A DNA stretch of 64,000 bases from Aotearoamyces nothofagi (GCA_015345905.1 JADDTR010000024.1:310001-374000), one strand, 5' to 3'; shown: positions 11,443-27,429, numbered from the stretch's first letter. The notes: a model not told the origin generated them from the letters alone. Program-made: numbers and translations.

Positions 11443-12240
11443 GCTTAAGGGACTTAGTGACTGAAAAGCTCAGTCATATACGATTGGTTTCGGCGTCGTT
11501 ATCTGGGAAGAGAAAGTCGACGCAAGTACACAAGTGACTGTGAGCACTGAGAAGTATGTCAGTAGCTGATAGTATGCATGTGCAAGGCACGCTGTAAAAT
11601 AGTCCCATCTATTAGGTTGGAAGTCACCTTTTGTATACTATCTTCAAGTTCTGGTGGGAAGAACATAAAACACTGTGCGAGACGCCTTCACAAAAGATCT
11701 AGTCTACAGTTTGTAGACGTTAAAAGTTGACGTGAAGAAGGGGGAAGGTGAAAGTGTGGTCAGTTATGATGCAGCTTGTGGATATCCGTAGTGGGGAGCT
11801 AAATAATTGTGCGGCTCTGTGAACACAGTAAATCGCTTACGATGTAGGGTGCATCTAGTTTAGCGTGCACGTGTTCGTAGAACGAGCGTGCAAGCCTGGC
11901 GTGCTATTGTACGCGCCTGCAACTACCCCTGTGGATAGGCCACGCAAGGCTCAACTAAAAGTGAGCGTGGCAGGATAACCAATTTACTCGTATTCATATT
12001 GTCCCCTTATTCTCCTCTTTTCTCCTCTTTTCTCCTCTTGTGTAAAACCTCGTACAATCGTCCTCCTCGCTGGGATAATCTCGGACGACAAATGTGCTCA
12101 TAGTCTGCGACTCTTCAATTTCTTCCAACTGGAACCAAAAATACCTTTCGTTCATTCTTTGATCGCCAGCTGGCCTTTGTCGACGTCAATACGAGCTGAC
12201 ACGTACGACGACGGAAAGGATCCTGTAAATCTACTTCAAG
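11443..12240. promoter_or_regulatory. Divergent promoter region with CT-rich tract, PAT1 / KRE2
   Basis: This gap of about 800 bp lies between two start codons that point away from each other. Three exact copies of tctcctcttt at about 12011-12040 form a pyrimidine-rich tract of the kind that precedes fungal transcription starts. It lies about 200 bp upstream of the mannosyltransferase ATG. No TATA box is evident. Confidence 0.55.
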
Positions 12241-13646
12241 ATGGCTGCCGGAACGACAAGATACTTCAGATATATTCTCTTCGCCTTTTTTGTATGTGCT
12301 TCGTCCACTGATAGTCTTCTTGGCATGAACTAATCGGGTTTACAGGGCCTAGCAGTGATCTATTTCATTTCGTCATCTTCTACCCAGCGGTTGCCTACAG
12401 CGCAAGAGCTCTTAAACCAAGGAAAAAGTTGGAGTGGAGCCTCTCCACCGCAGGCAGGAACGACACCTGTTGCTGAAAACAAAGATGCCGCTGCTGCACC
12501 ATCTGCTCCGGTGACACCCGCCACACCAGGAGGCCTCCCACCTGCAATCGCCCCTGGTGCCAGGATGAATGCGACATTTGTCACTCTGGCTCGCAATTCG
12601 GATTTGTGGGAAATTGCTCGTTCCATTCGACAGGTTGAGGATCGCTTCAACAGAAAGTTCAATTATGACTGGGTCTTCCTAAATGACAAGCCTTTCGACG
12701 ATACCTTCAAGAAGGTCACCACCTCCCTCGTCTCGGGCAAAACACATTATGGTGAAATCCCAAGAGAACATTGGTCATTCCCACCGCACATTGATCAAGA
12801 TAAGGCTCGCAAGGTCCGCGAAGATATGGCAGCGAGAAAGATTATTTATGGCGACTCAGTTAGCTACAGACACATGTGTCGTTTCGAGTCTGGGTTTTTC
12901 TTCCAGCAAGAATTGATGAAGAACTATGAGTGGTACTGGCGTGTCGAACCTAGCATCGAGCTTTTCTGTGATATTAACTACGACACTTTCAAATACATGG
13001 CAGACAATGGCAAGAAGTACAGTTTTGTACTAAGCTTGTATGAATATGTGGAAACTATCCCTACTTTATGGGATAGTGTTAAGAAATTCATGAAGAATCA
13101 TCCTGAACATATTGTTGAGGGTAATTCTATGGGCTATCTTAGTGATGATGGCGGAGACACCTATAATCACTGTCACATGGTAAGCAGCCATATACCTGAG
13201 CGATGCGGATAGTATTAACTCTTCTCCAGTGGTCCAACTTTGAAATTGGCAATCTTGACTGGCTTCGATCTAAGGCATACACCGACTTCTTTGAATCTCT
13301 AGATCAGGATGGTGGCTTCTTCTACGAGCGATGGGGTGATGCCCCTGTTCACTCAATCGCTGCAGGCCTTATGCTCAAGAAGGAGGAAATCCACTTTTTC
13401 AATGATATTGCGTATTATCACGTCCCGTTCACGCATTGTCCAACTGGAGAAAAGACAAGGTTGGACCTCAAGTGCCATTGCAACCCAAAAGACAACTTTG
13501 ACTGGAAAGGATACTCCTGTAAGCATTGTCACTCCCATAATAATGTACGTTCTGGCAACATTACTGACAATTTTCTAGGCACTTCCAGATTCTTCGACCT
13601 GAACGGCATGTCGAAGCCCGAAGGCTTCGAAAACCAGCAGGATTAG
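12241..13646 (+). CDS. KRE2: KRE2/MNT1-type alpha-1,2-mannosyltransferase (GT15)
   Basis: A 413-residue type II Golgi protein from four exons (12241-12291, 12346-13179, 13230-13518, 13579-13646). Residues about 8-25 form the signal anchor ([17 protein letters not shown]), followed by a Pro/Ala-rich stem. The catalytic GT15 domain is complete: [43 protein letters not shown] with the conserved catalytic Glu, and [20 protein letters not shown], which continues across intron 2 as [13 protein letters not shown]. Conserved cysteines stand in [17 protein letters not shown] and near the C-terminus (KGYSC). It transfers alpha-1,2-mannose from GDP-mannose to O- and N-glycans of secreted and wall proteins. 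Which KRE2/KTR paralogue it is cannot be settled here. Confidence 0.93.
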
Positions 13647-13995
13647 TTAGGGCGTGATCTGATTTGATGGTTAATTTACTTGTGGCAGGGTCTCAAAAGG
13701 AAAATAAGTCGTGATCCTTACGAAGTGGTAGGAGCGGCAGGAGCGGCAGGAGCGGCGTTAGGGCACCAAATCTGTTCAGACAAGGCTCTATATAGACAGG
13801 CACGAAGGGAATTGCTTTCTAGGAAGTGTCTTAGCTACAGGGGAAAAGCATGTGATTTATATGCATTCGGATATTACGCTCTCGACCCCAGCTGTGAGAT
13901 TATCGGGGCGAAAGGCAGTTTGTGAATTAATCTCTCAAACGCTCGCAATGCTTAATCTAATGTACAATACCAGTTCGGAATTCTATCAGCAGCTT
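13647..13995. other. Convergent 3' gap with a short tandem repeat
   Basis: The gap lies between the stop codons of two converging genes. It contains three copies of ggagcggca (9 bp) near 13730-13757. An 81-codon plus frame covers the repeat but has no protein-like features, and I treat it as 3' UTR. Confidence 0.5.
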
Positions 13996-14634
13996 CTATG
14001 CAGCGGCAGTCTTCGGTTTCTTTGTCCCGTATTTGGACCTACTAGTCACTCGATTTCCAACACCACCCTATACAATCAGATTAGCCCAAGTCGGTGAAGC
14101 TGCTACATTGTAACATCATGCGAGCGCTCACCAGATCCATTGCCCCCCTCACTAAATGATATCTTACACCAGGACAATCCTGACTTCTCCCTCCTCTAAC
14201 CAACACAACACTGTGCTGCTGTACATTGTGACCCTCTCCCGGAATATACGCAGTAATAACTCTGCCCGTAGATAATCTAACACGCGCCGTTTTCCGCTCG
14301 GCCGAATTGGGCTTCTTGGGCTTCGTGATACCAACTTTGAGGCATACACCTTTTAGCTCTGGGGCACCAACTGCGCGGAGAGCTGGGGAGACAGGTTTTC
14401 GGGCACGTTGAGCTACGCGACACCCCTACATACAAGTTAGTGGATATCGAGGTTTTGTGACCAGTGAAGATGGACCTTTGCGACTTGATTGTATGTTGCG
14501 AATGACGAAGGGGTGTTGGAGAAGGGGCGGACAATAGGGGTTGCTGGTGCTTTTGCAACTGCCTTTGGACTGGGCATCAGCATTGGCCTCCAAACGGATG
14601 GCATGAGAAATCGACGCAGCATTGAGACAGCCAT
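13996..14634 (-). CDS. MRPS12: Mitochondrial ribosomal protein uS12m
   Basis: Three exons (14634-14476, 14425-14132, 14067-13996) give 174 residues. The first exon encodes a presequence rich in Met, Arg, Pro and Ala with no acidic residues. The mature part is standard S12: [38 protein letters not shown] (the conserved KPNSA loop), [39 protein letters not shown]. The tail [20 protein letters not shown] comes from exon 3. The protein is part of the decoding centre of the mitochondrial small ribosomal subunit. The exon 1 donor is the less common GTCCAT. Reading through intron 2 would give a wrong, shorter tail, so the third exon is needed. Confidence 0.93.
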
Positions 14635-15089
14635 TGTCGTTATGGAAGAGCTGGCTGTTCTTAAATGATCTTGTTTCGAGGTTCACTTGTTTGAATTTAG
14701 CGATGACACGAATTGAGATCACGTGATGATACGCCTGAATCTCCACTTAAATGTACCCCGGAACAATGGTCGATTGCCTTACGATCCGGATTTAAAAGAA
14801 ATATTCGTGCCCACCAAGCAGCAAACAGTGAACCAACATCAAGTTACCTTAGTTTCTCTTTTCGTTATTAGATTAAATCAAGAACGACATCTGCGGCGTC
14901 TGGCTAAATGCACATCTCGGGCCTCCGCACTCACTTTCCTGGACAGCGTATCATGGCGTTGAGTGTTGAGTATGTTATTCTAAGAGTCCTATAATTAATA
15001 ATCAAGATTGAGGGGTCTATGAATATACCCTCGTGGACCTGTGATTCGTGAAACCTACAAATATGTCTTAGAACTATACTATAAGTACT
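14635..15089. other. Intergenic, AT-rich
   Basis: This is the promoter side of the uS12m gene and the 5' flank of the GH35 pseudogene. I searched it for the missing N-terminal part of the beta-galactosidase and saw none of it. A 79-codon plus frame at 14723-14962 is not protein-like. Confidence 0.5.
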
Positions 15090-16696
15090 GACGTGGATAT
15101 ATATGGATATAATAGTCATCTTCTTGTCTTTGATTGTTCAAGGCCTTCTATATGGATTGTTGGAGCTTTTCAGATAAATATTTCTACTCTATTGCTACCT
15201 GGAACTCTTCCAACATATTACTGGGATTTACATGAACAACAGAGTCCTTCTACTCCTAATTCAATCCGTGAATTCCAAGGATGCTCTTCTGATCCTTGGG
15301 GTGGATCAGGATTTGAAGCATGTTCACGCATGATAAATAACGAATTTGAGCGTGTGTTCGACAAGACTACATTTGCTAGTGCTAAGACCATGCTTAGCAT
15401 CTATATGATATTTGGAGGGACTAACTGGGGCAATCTAGGATACTCGGGAGGTTATACTAGTCACGGTTATGGTGCTGCCATCAAAGAAACCAGTGAAATT
15501 AAGAGTGAGAAGTATAGCGAGCTCAAGCTTCAAGGCAACTTCCTGAGGGTCTCTCCAGCGTTTCTCACTGTTTCTCCAGGGAAATTACCAACAGTTCTTA
15601 TACAAGCACCACGGAAATTACCACTACCCCTCTATTCGGCAACAGCACATCAACCAGATTCTACATCATCAGGCATAGTGACTACGAAGAGACTATATCA
15701 GTATCATACAACTTCACCATACCTATTAGCAGAGGAAGACATACTATTCCACAACTTGGCGGAAGCTTGACATTTAGCGGCCGAGACTCTAAATGGCACG
15801 CTAGTGAATACGATTTAGATGGATCGACACTTCTCTATTCAACAACGGAGATCTTCACCTGGAAGAAGTTCGCTGATAAAACTGTGCTGGTCGTATATGG
15901 TGGTCTTGATGAGCAACATGAACTTGCCGTGATATTTTCTGCTGTAACCTGGATTTAGGCCATAGAAAGCTTAGGGGTAACAACCAAAGCTAGCAACGGC
16001 ACTGCGATTCTGAACTGGTATAATCCAACAACACGCCAGATGGTGTTAATCGGAAATCTTTTATTTATAGTTTGGATAGAAATACAGCATACAACTACTG
16101 AGTACCAGATTTTGAACGTAAGGATATCTGGAAAAGCTTGGAAGCTACCATTTGTTGAACTTAAGTTGGCAACCGCTGTTAAGAATAAACAACTTACCCG
16201 TTTATAGTGCCGCCGACGTGGGCAACACAACTTCCGTGATTGTCGAAGCTGGATATCTAGTCTGCAGTGTTAGCATTCAAGGCTCCGGATTATATATAGA
16301 AGGCTATGTTAATGCCACTGTACGTCTCAGGGTCATTAGAACCCCGACATCCACCAGAAAGCTCTTCTTCAACAACAAAAATATAGACTTCAAAGAAAGA
16401 TTCTGTTACTGGCGAATGGCCATCGACACTTCAATATCATGCTCCTAATATATGTTGCAATTTAGTATGTAGTTGTGGGCTGGTCTGTAAGCTTATGCAA
16501 GCTGATGGCGGATACCTTAGGAATTCTTGACTACTCGGGCACCAATTGGATAGCTGTGGAGATATGGGCGAGGCAAGCAACGGGTGCTTACTTGACAGGC
16601 TTCAACTTGGTAGCTGACGCCCCGGTATTGACCTCTTATAAGGCACCAACACTAGTACCACAGCCAAGTTATAGCCAGCGAGCAGGGACGTACTGA
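15090..16696 (+). pseudogene. Decayed GH35 beta-galactosidase (LacA-type)
   Basis: Clear remains of a fungal secreted GH35 beta-galactosidase, an enzyme of about 1000 residues. The sequence starts inside the catalytic domain (DVDIYGYNS, PTYYWDLHEQQSPSTP, REFQGCSSDPWGGSGFEAC, IYMIFGGTNWGNLGYSGGYT). It continues after a frame change near 15590 through the next domain (IPQLGGSLTFSGRDSKWHAS, EIFTWKKFADKTVLVVYGG) and, after stops and further shifts, SVIVEAGYLVCSVSIQGSGL. Then it jumps to the C-terminus (GILDYSGTNWIAVEIWA, ending at a stop). About the first quarter, including the N-terminal barrel, is absent, and roughly 300 residues are missing before the C-terminal piece. An in-frame insert near 15160 looks like a retained intron. 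It cannot encode an active enzyme. Confidence 0.88.
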
Positions 16697-17148
16697 TATC
16701 AGTGATATGGAAGAGTAGGGGTGAATCTTCAATTTCAAAAATGCCCCAAATCTATAATAATCCGCAGCCTTATTTATTTATGAGAGTGTGAACTTTAACA
16801 TTACAGGGTCTTGTGCACATTGTGTATAAGTTATTGTATATATTGTGTACGGTGGTTGTAGCGATCTCGCTCCACTAAATTGCGGCCGTAGTACCCCGGA
16901 AAGAGCCCGGAAGCCGAGGTAAATGGTAATGGGGAGGGTTAGCGGATCCCGGGGAAACGACACTGCGGTACGTACTTGTAGAACAGGCACATGCTCCTAA
17001 TACAGCAAAATGCTTTGGATCGGCTCAAGCCTAGTGCGCCCTTGCATTTCTCCTTCCTCTGCTGCCATATGCTTCGACATCTAAACTGCATACTTTCTCT
17101 TATTGTTCCCATATATCCTGAAGTCCTGCTTGACTCTACCTGAACATT
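16697..17148. other. Intergenic, acyl-CoA dehydrogenase 5' flank
   Basis: I see no gene. The segment should hold the promoter of the acyl-CoA dehydrogenase gene. The 60 bases before its ATG are pyrimidine-rich (tttctcttattgttccc), consistent with a fungal core promoter. Confidence 0.45.
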
Positions 17149-18705
17149 ATGTCTTCTTTTGTGAGAGTGTTGCGGCCGGCGGCATGCAGAGTAGCATCAT
17201 CGGCGCGCCCTTCTGTAAGGACAGCAGTTGCCGCGAGAGTGTACCACCAGTATGTTCCAATGGAACTCCGATAGATAAATCATGGAACTAATAAGATGCC
17301 TATGTAGTGCCAGGCCCCTCTCCACAACCCAGCCAAGACGCAGTGATCTCGTTGATATCACTGAGATTCCTCCTACTCCGATTACACATCTGTCCGAGAC
17401 TGAAACCTCGATGGCAGAAGCAGTGTCAAAGTTCGCTCAAGATGTTATAGGACCAAAAGTCCGAGAGATGGACGAGAATGAGGCAATGGACCCAGAAATC
17501 GTGGAACAGCTTTTCGAACAAGGCCTTATGGGCATCGAGATTCCGGAGGCTTATGGCGGCGCTGGAATGAACTTCACGGCTGCAATCGTCGGGATTGAAG
17601 AGCTGGCGCGAATAGATCCTAGTGTCAGCGTGCTGGTCGACGTTCACAACACACTTGTCAATACTGCCATTATCAAGTGGGCAAGCAATGAGCTGAAGGA
17701 GAGATTCTTACCCAAGTTAGCTACAGACACCGTAGGAGCCTTTTGTCTGTCAGAGCCCATTTCCGGATCGGACGCGTTTGCTCTTGCTACAAAGGCTACC
17801 AAGACCGCTACTGGTTACAAGATCTCCGGTTCAAAAATGTGGATCACGAACTCGATGGAAGCTGGCTTCTTTATTGTGTTCGCGAATCTTGATCCAAGCA
17901 AAGGATACAAGGGCATATCTGCATTCATAGTAGAAAAGGGCACAAAAGGCTTCTCCATTGCAAAGAAGGAGAAGAAGCTTGGAATTAAGGCAAGCAGCAC
18001 ATGCGTTCTAAACTTTGACGACGTTGAAATACCGCTTCAAAATTTACTGGGCGAGGAAGGAAAAGGTTACAAATATGCTATTAATCTTTTGAACGAGGGT
18101 CGAATTGGTATTGCGGCACAGATGACTGGCCTCGCACTTGGAGCATTCGAGAATGCGGCAAGGTAAGCATGACTCTTACGCAGACTGCCCAGCTGGCCGC
18201 ACTAACATTCGCGGAGATACGTATGGAATGATAGGAAGCAATTTGGAAAGCTCGTCGGCGAGTTTCAGGGTATGCAACACCAAATGGCTCAGTCGTGGGT
18301 GGAGATTTCTGCAGCACGAGCATTAGTGTACAATGCAGCACGTAAGAAGGAGGCAGGCGAAGACTTTGTTCAAGATGCAGCAATGGCAAAGCTGTACGCC
18401 TCACAGGTTGCTGGCCGGGTCAGCGGCCTCGCCGTAGAATGGATGGGAGGAATGGGTAAGAAAACCCCGATTGTTTCTATTAAATGCCGTTCCATGCCTA
18501 ATTGCTCCCGCCATAGGTTTTGTCCGAGAAGGAATCGCCGAGAAGATGTATAGAGATTCCATGATGTACGCTTGACCAATCCAGTTTCCGCCGGCTTCCA
18601 AACAAATCTTGCTAACTTTGATGCAGCGGACGAATCTATGAAGGTACCTCGAACATCCAGCTCCAGACGATCGCGAAGTTGCTCCAGGCGCAATATACAG
18701 TGTAG
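17149..18705 (+). CDS. Mitochondrial acyl-CoA dehydrogenase (short/branched-chain type)
   Basis: A 440-residue flavoprotein from five exons (17149-17249, 17308-18162, 18217-18455, 18517-18565, 18627-18705). The first exon encodes an Arg/Ala/Ser-rich mitochondrial presequence (MSSFVRVLRPAACRVASS). ACAD signatures are GAFCLSEPISGSDAFALAT (flavin and substrate binding), GYKISGSKMWITNS, and near the end IYEGTSNIQLQTIAKLL, which carries the catalytic Glu in the position used by short- and medium-chain enzymes. It is closest in feel to ACADSB/short-chain enzymes, which act on 2-methylbutyryl-CoA or butyryl-CoA in isoleucine and fatty acid oxidation. The exact substrate is not settled. The protein passes electrons to ETF. 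Exon 4 is only 49 nt. Confidence 0.92.
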
Positions 18706-18893
18706 CGTAGCGTAGCGTACAAGTAATAGATGAAAGCATTGCCAACGGTCTAAGTCTCAAATGATTGAATATCACAGCCCTGAGCCCTCCTTTAGTTAAA
18801 AGCTCTGGTCGATATGGTAACTCATAGGAGCTCTCTGTTCACTTAGGATGAGTTACCTCGTGCTGTACTGATCATCACGCAGTAACTCTGCTT

Positions 18894-19139
18894 TCATGGG
18901 GGGTTTGTGATTGCTAGCGTAGGCGAGCCTATAACAACCCCCCAAATCCCCTCAATAAAGTACAATTCAGCGGCTATAGAGAGCATAACGACATATGCAG
19001 GTTGTCTATTGTTCTCTTGTGTGCTGAAGTGACGGCTGGATGTGGAAAAGCTCATTAGAGTTGGCGAGAGCAAATCTTTCAAATTCGCCTCTCTTCGCTG
19101 CGAGACCGTACATAGTAACTTTAATGGTGGCTGAGCCAT
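18894..19139 (-). CDS. Possible small mitochondrial membrane protein
   Basis: An 81-codon frame starting MAQPPLKLLCTVSQRREANL has an N-terminal half that is positively charged and Ser/Thr-rich with a SSRHFST stretch, like a mitochondrial presequence. It also has one hydrophobic helix (YVVMLSIAAELYFIEGIWGV). I do not recognise the family. It lies in the 750-bp gap between two plus-strand genes, antisense to the PKC1 leader region. It could equally be a chance frame. Confidence 0.22.
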   Translation of the reverse strand: MAQPPLKLLCTVSQRREANLKDLLSPTLMSFSTSSRHFSTQENNRQPAYVVMLSIAAELYFIEGIWGVVIGSPTLAITNPP

Positions 19140-19458
19140 TTTAAGAAAGCTAGTACGCAATACGGAGATCCTCACGTGTAGGTTCCGATATGCCAAGCAG
19201 AACTCAAAACACTGCGCAACGAACAAGAACCTGCCTAAACAGCCAGAAACTGTCCATATCATTCATTCTGAGGGCCTCAAAACCTGAGGTTCCCGAAGCA
19301 TTGACCGTGAACTTCTAGAACGCCGCGTATCAACAAAGGCCTTATCGAGATTTGGACGCCATCAGCCGGGCGCCCACAACCCCACCTAAAGGACGAGCTT
19401 TCCTCGACATCGACAACTCCATACAGCGGCGTGTTGAGACGCGTCAACAGCCGCAATC

Positions 19459-23279
<3,821 letters not shown>

Positions 23280-24019
23280 GGAATCAAAAGGAGACAGAGG
23301 TTGCCATAATACAATCTCCCGCCGAGACCGGTAAAGAGAGCAGCTCTCCGCCCATTTGAGGCCAGTACATACGGGAAGTATCAGCATGACCCGTTCCTGC
23401 CCAACTACCAGCAAGTAAAACCTTGCTGCAGGGGTGAATTGACACCTATGACAGTGAGAAGCGTGTGGTCTGTGGTTATGCGAAAGGATGTTACGAAATC
23501 AGAAGCTATGATTCCCATTCTTCTAGATACATTCATGACGGCGTAAGGCTTAGTTGTTATTAGCAGCCGCGGACATTTTTAATAGATATATCTGCACTTC
23601 TCATAATTTCCCTTGCCTGATATAATATGGCCTCGGCATGAATCTTATGTTGACTAGACAAGCTTGGTGTGATGAGCCTGCCGAACGGTACGGGGTTTAG
23701 GTTTGACTTGTAGTATACCTGATTTTAATTTTGTTCCTAGTTGATGAATTTCGAGGTCGATAATAAAACAAATCCATATCTTAACTCCATTAAAGGATAA
23801 TGTTCTCATCTACATAGTTTGCAGTACCAGCCTAGCCATTAGTATACTAGTATAATGAATGTTCTTCTAACTGTCATCAGTGACGATTGTAGTCGCAGCT
23901 CGCTTTCCGGAGCTATTGCAACCAACCAATCAGAGACGACCCATAGAACTTGACTTTACCGAAGCACCTCTCAGCAACCTCAATTCCGATTCCATCCTCA
24001 AGTTACAGCACATCTCACA
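23280..24019. other. Intergenic between PKC1 and RIP1
   Basis: This is the 3' UTR of PKC1 followed by the promoter of the Rieske gene. The region 23550-23870 is AT-rich. No extra gene is supported. Confidence 0.5.
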
Positions 24020-25036
24020 ATGGCACCTCTCACGACTTGCACCCGTGCGCTACTGCACAGAATCCCACGGACACCCGTCCCAAGTGTGCGAGTCCTCAGC
24101 ACGTCGCAAATCCAAAAGCGTGCCACCGCAACGTCGGAGGCCGCCCCAACGAGCTCTTTCGACAGCCCGTTTCGCGGCCTGGGCGGCGGCGACCAGAGGA
24201 CAAGCAAAATTCCAGATTTCAGCCATTATAGGTCGAAATCATCCGTCAGCAACAACTTAGTCTTCCAGTACTTTATGGTGGGCACTATGGGAGCACTGAC
24301 GGCTGCGGGGGCAAAGGCTACGGTTGAAGGTATGTAATTGGCATTGAAGTCGGAGCTTCTGTCGGGGCCTCTTCCAGATACTTTCTCTACGTAGAGGAAG
24401 TTATACTCGAGAGACTGAGTTGCGTTGAGAGGCCAATTGGGATTATTGACTGACTTTGGGCGATGGCAGACTTCCTCGTCAATATGTCCGCGTCTGCCGA
24501 TGTTTTGGCTATGGCCAAGGTGGAGGTTGATCTTTCTACGATTCCAGAGGGCAAGAATGTATGTGAAGTTGCGATGCAATCTGAATGGGAATTGAAAGAC
24601 TAATTGAACATAGGTCCTCATCAAATGGCGTGGTAAGCCAATTTTCATCCGCCACCGAACCGCAGATGAGATCCAAGAAGCCGAGAACGTCAAAGTTGAG
24701 TCCCTACGAGATCCCCAGAAGGATGAGGATCGTGTTAAGAAGCCAGAATGGCTGGTTATGGTTGGTATGTACACTTCTTCCTACTCTTGCTCAATCCCGG
24801 GGACATCCGAAGCCCTTGATCTTATCAAATAAATACTAACTCTAATATTCGCAGGCGTTTGCACACATTTGGGATGTGTTCCCATCGGCGAGGCTGGTGA
24901 CTTTGGAGGATGGTTTTGCCCTTGCCACGGTTCCCATTACGATATTTCCGGACGTATACGAAAGGGACCTGCGCCATTGAATCTCGAGATCCCAGCTTAT
25001 GAGTTTGCAGAAGAGGAATCTTTGGTGATTGGTTAA
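24020..25036 (+). CDS. RIP1: Rieske iron-sulfur subunit of cytochrome bc1 complex
   Basis: Four exons (24020-24329, 24470-24558, 24614-24764, 24855-25036) give 243 residues. The N-terminus is an Arg-rich presequence ([20 protein letters not shown]). [20 protein letters not shown] is the single membrane anchor, followed by the hinge [20 protein letters not shown]. The [2Fe-2S] ligands are intact: CTHLGCVP and CPCHGSHYD each supply one Cys and one His, and the remaining two cysteines can form the usual disulfide. The protein moves electrons from ubiquinol to cytochrome c1 in respiratory complex III of the inner mitochondrial membrane. Confidence 0.97.
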
Positions 25037-25557
25037 ACGAGTGATTGTATAAGGAAGGAGACGGGTGATTTCTTTTGTAGAAGCGAAGAGGATACTGCTA
25101 GATTGAGGGGTGTTGCGTTGCGGCAATTGTAGATGAGGTGGGTGCCCGTGTATAAAATACCATCAAGAACACATTGCAATCTTGTAATCTTTACCTTATG
25201 ACGCCCGATTGCATAGACTCCTACGTGTTTAATAATCCACTAGGCGTGTTATACTTCAGTTTGAACTGTAAGCGGCTTTGAGGCTTTGCTCATCCGAAAG
25301 AAAACTTCTTACGCGACAAATCGTGATAGAGCTGGAGTTCGGCGAGGTCGCCTTCATGGTTCACGTTATATAATAGAGTAGTCTCTATTGATATGCCGGC
25401 TTGCCAAAAGCACTAAAAATCCACATGCCACTTTGGCACTTACAGTACAAAAGAGGAATACACAATAGTATAGTTTATTGAATTCATCTCATAATCTGCG
25501 TTGCATTTATGTCCATACACATTATTACAAGCATGTCTATAGCATGGACATAGATTA
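25037..25557. other. Convergent 3' gap, RIP1 / CCT1
   Basis: A 521-bp stretch between two stop codons. It contains only short frames and holds the 3' UTRs of both genes. Confidence 0.5.
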
Positions 25558-27429
25558 TCAATGCCCGTGTCCGTCATCTCCACCATCGCCTCTCTGCTCG
25601 GGATCTAGCTTGATCAGCGTATCAATCCTCATGATGCTAATACACGCCTCGACCGCACTCTTCAGCTGCCTAATCTTGCTCATGCTGGGCTCCAACACAC
25701 CAGCCTTGATCTCATCCACAACCTTGCCCTTAGTTAGATCAAGACCGTAGTTCTTATAGTTCTTCTTCTTCGCAATGGTCTTCTCGTCTTCGTTGGCGTC
25801 GCCATCTTGGATCCGTTGAGATAGGGCGTGGCGCGAGCGAAGTTGTGCAACGAGCTCAGAGGAATCTTTTGCTGCATTGACTGCAAGAGTTTTTGGGATG
25901 ACGAGGAGTGCCTGCGCGAATTCACCGATAGCGAGCTGTTCACGAGAGCCAACAGTTCCAGCAAATTCTTCAAGGTAGATATGCAGCGCTGTCTCTACCG
26001 CACCACCGCCGGGGACGATGCTACCGCTCTCGAGTGTCCGCTTTACTGCGCACAAGGAATCATGCACTGACCGTTCCATCTCGTCGAGCTGGTAGTCATT
26101 GGGTCCGCGGAGAATTATAGAGGCTGAGCTGTGGACTTTGGTGCCCTTCACCAATATGCATTCGTCGTCGGATATCCGCTCTTGAATAACTTCCTCGGCG
26201 TGTCCCAAAGATGATGCCTCAAATTTCTCGTCTCCATTCAGGTCTGATAATGAGCTTACAAGAGTAGCCCCGGTTGCCTTCGCAATTCTTCGAAGGTCTT
26301 CCTTCTTGCATCTTCGCACAGCCATGGCTCCCTTCTCAATGAAAAGCTTCAAAACTAAATCATCAATGCCCTTTGTTGTGAAAACCACGTTTGCACCAGC
26401 CTTTAGAATCATCTCAACTCGTTCCATAACCATGCCAGCTTCACGTTGTCGAATCTGCTCTAACTGCTGAGGGTCGTCAATCGTAATGTGTACTCCAAGC
26501 TTCATCCGCTCCTTTTGAAGGTTCATGTCGAGAACAGCGATTTTAGCGTCGGTAATTCTAGTCTTCATTGCTTGCGATGCCACAGTGCAGTTCAGAGCGT
26601 AGCCCTTAACCAGTATCGATTCCAGCGCTCCTTTGCCATGTGCCTTTAGAATATTGACTGCCTTAACTGGGTATTTTGTCTCTTGTCGGTTGTTTGTTGA
26701 CTTTACTGCTTGTATGGCATCGACGACCATGTTTGCGAAGAAATCTGAGTCTGATCCAATAATCTTACTTGACATGGAAGTCTTAGCAATATTGATCAAA
26801 GACTCCCTACCTAGATTGTCGACCTTTACGCTGATGTTCTCGTGCATATACTTGACAGCTTCACGGAGAGCAAGACGGTAGCCAGTAATAATGGTCGTTG
26901 GATGTATGCGGTTTTTCATGAGTTCATTGGCTCTTCGAAGGAGTTCTGCTGCGATGAGGACGACGGACGTTGTTCCATCTCCCACCTCCTTATCCTGTTG
27001 ATGTGCCAGCTCGACCAATATCTTTCCTGCTGGGTGTTCAATGTCGAGTAAGCTGAGAATGGTGGCTCCATCGTTTGTAACCGTAACATCCTATTAAAGG
27101 TCAGCACAATGTCGCGGAAGGAGCTCAGTAGCTACGTACTCCGATGTCATCCACCATCATCTTGTCGAGGCCGCTTGGACCAAAGGAGCTCTTAACAACA
27201 TTGGCAATAGCCTGAGTAGCAAGAACTGATAATAGGTGTTAGAGGTGTACATATTCCGTGGGGCGCAGGAAGGAAGGTGCATACCATTTTGATCTCTAAT
27301 ATCTGAACCACTTATTTTCTGACCACCTAGGACTATGGAAGCGTCAGTTTAAGCATAAATAGATCACGATGCGCATATATACTCACACAGAGTCCCGGCA
27401 TTTCTGGGTTGTTCAAAAAGAGAACCCAT
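25558..27429 (-). CDS. CCT1: Chaperonin TRiC/CCT subunit alpha
   Basis: Five coding blocks, of which the first three are short (27429-27387, 27332-27285, 27225-27140, then 27090-25558), give 569 residues, close to the 559 of yeast Cct1. The start [20 protein letters not shown] matches the alpha subunit. Chaperonin marks are [34 protein letters not shown] (with the catalytic region GDGTTS) and [19 protein letters not shown]. Alpha-specific stretches include [20 protein letters not shown] and [20 protein letters not shown]. It is one of eight subunits of the cytosolic double-ring chaperonin that folds actin, tubulin and WD40 proteins. The C-terminus is a Gly/Asp/His-rich tail ([10 protein letters not shown]). 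Confidence 0.97.

Noticed and set aside
13680-13925. 81-codon frame after the mannosyltransferase
   Set aside because: Its Gly/Ala part is a 9-bp tandem repeat and it lies in the 3' UTR; the mannosyltransferase is already complete.
17282-17307. Start of the acyl-CoA dehydrogenase at an ATG inside the first intron
   Set aside because: That start would lose the mitochondrial presequence; the upstream exon at 17149 splices in phase and supplies one.
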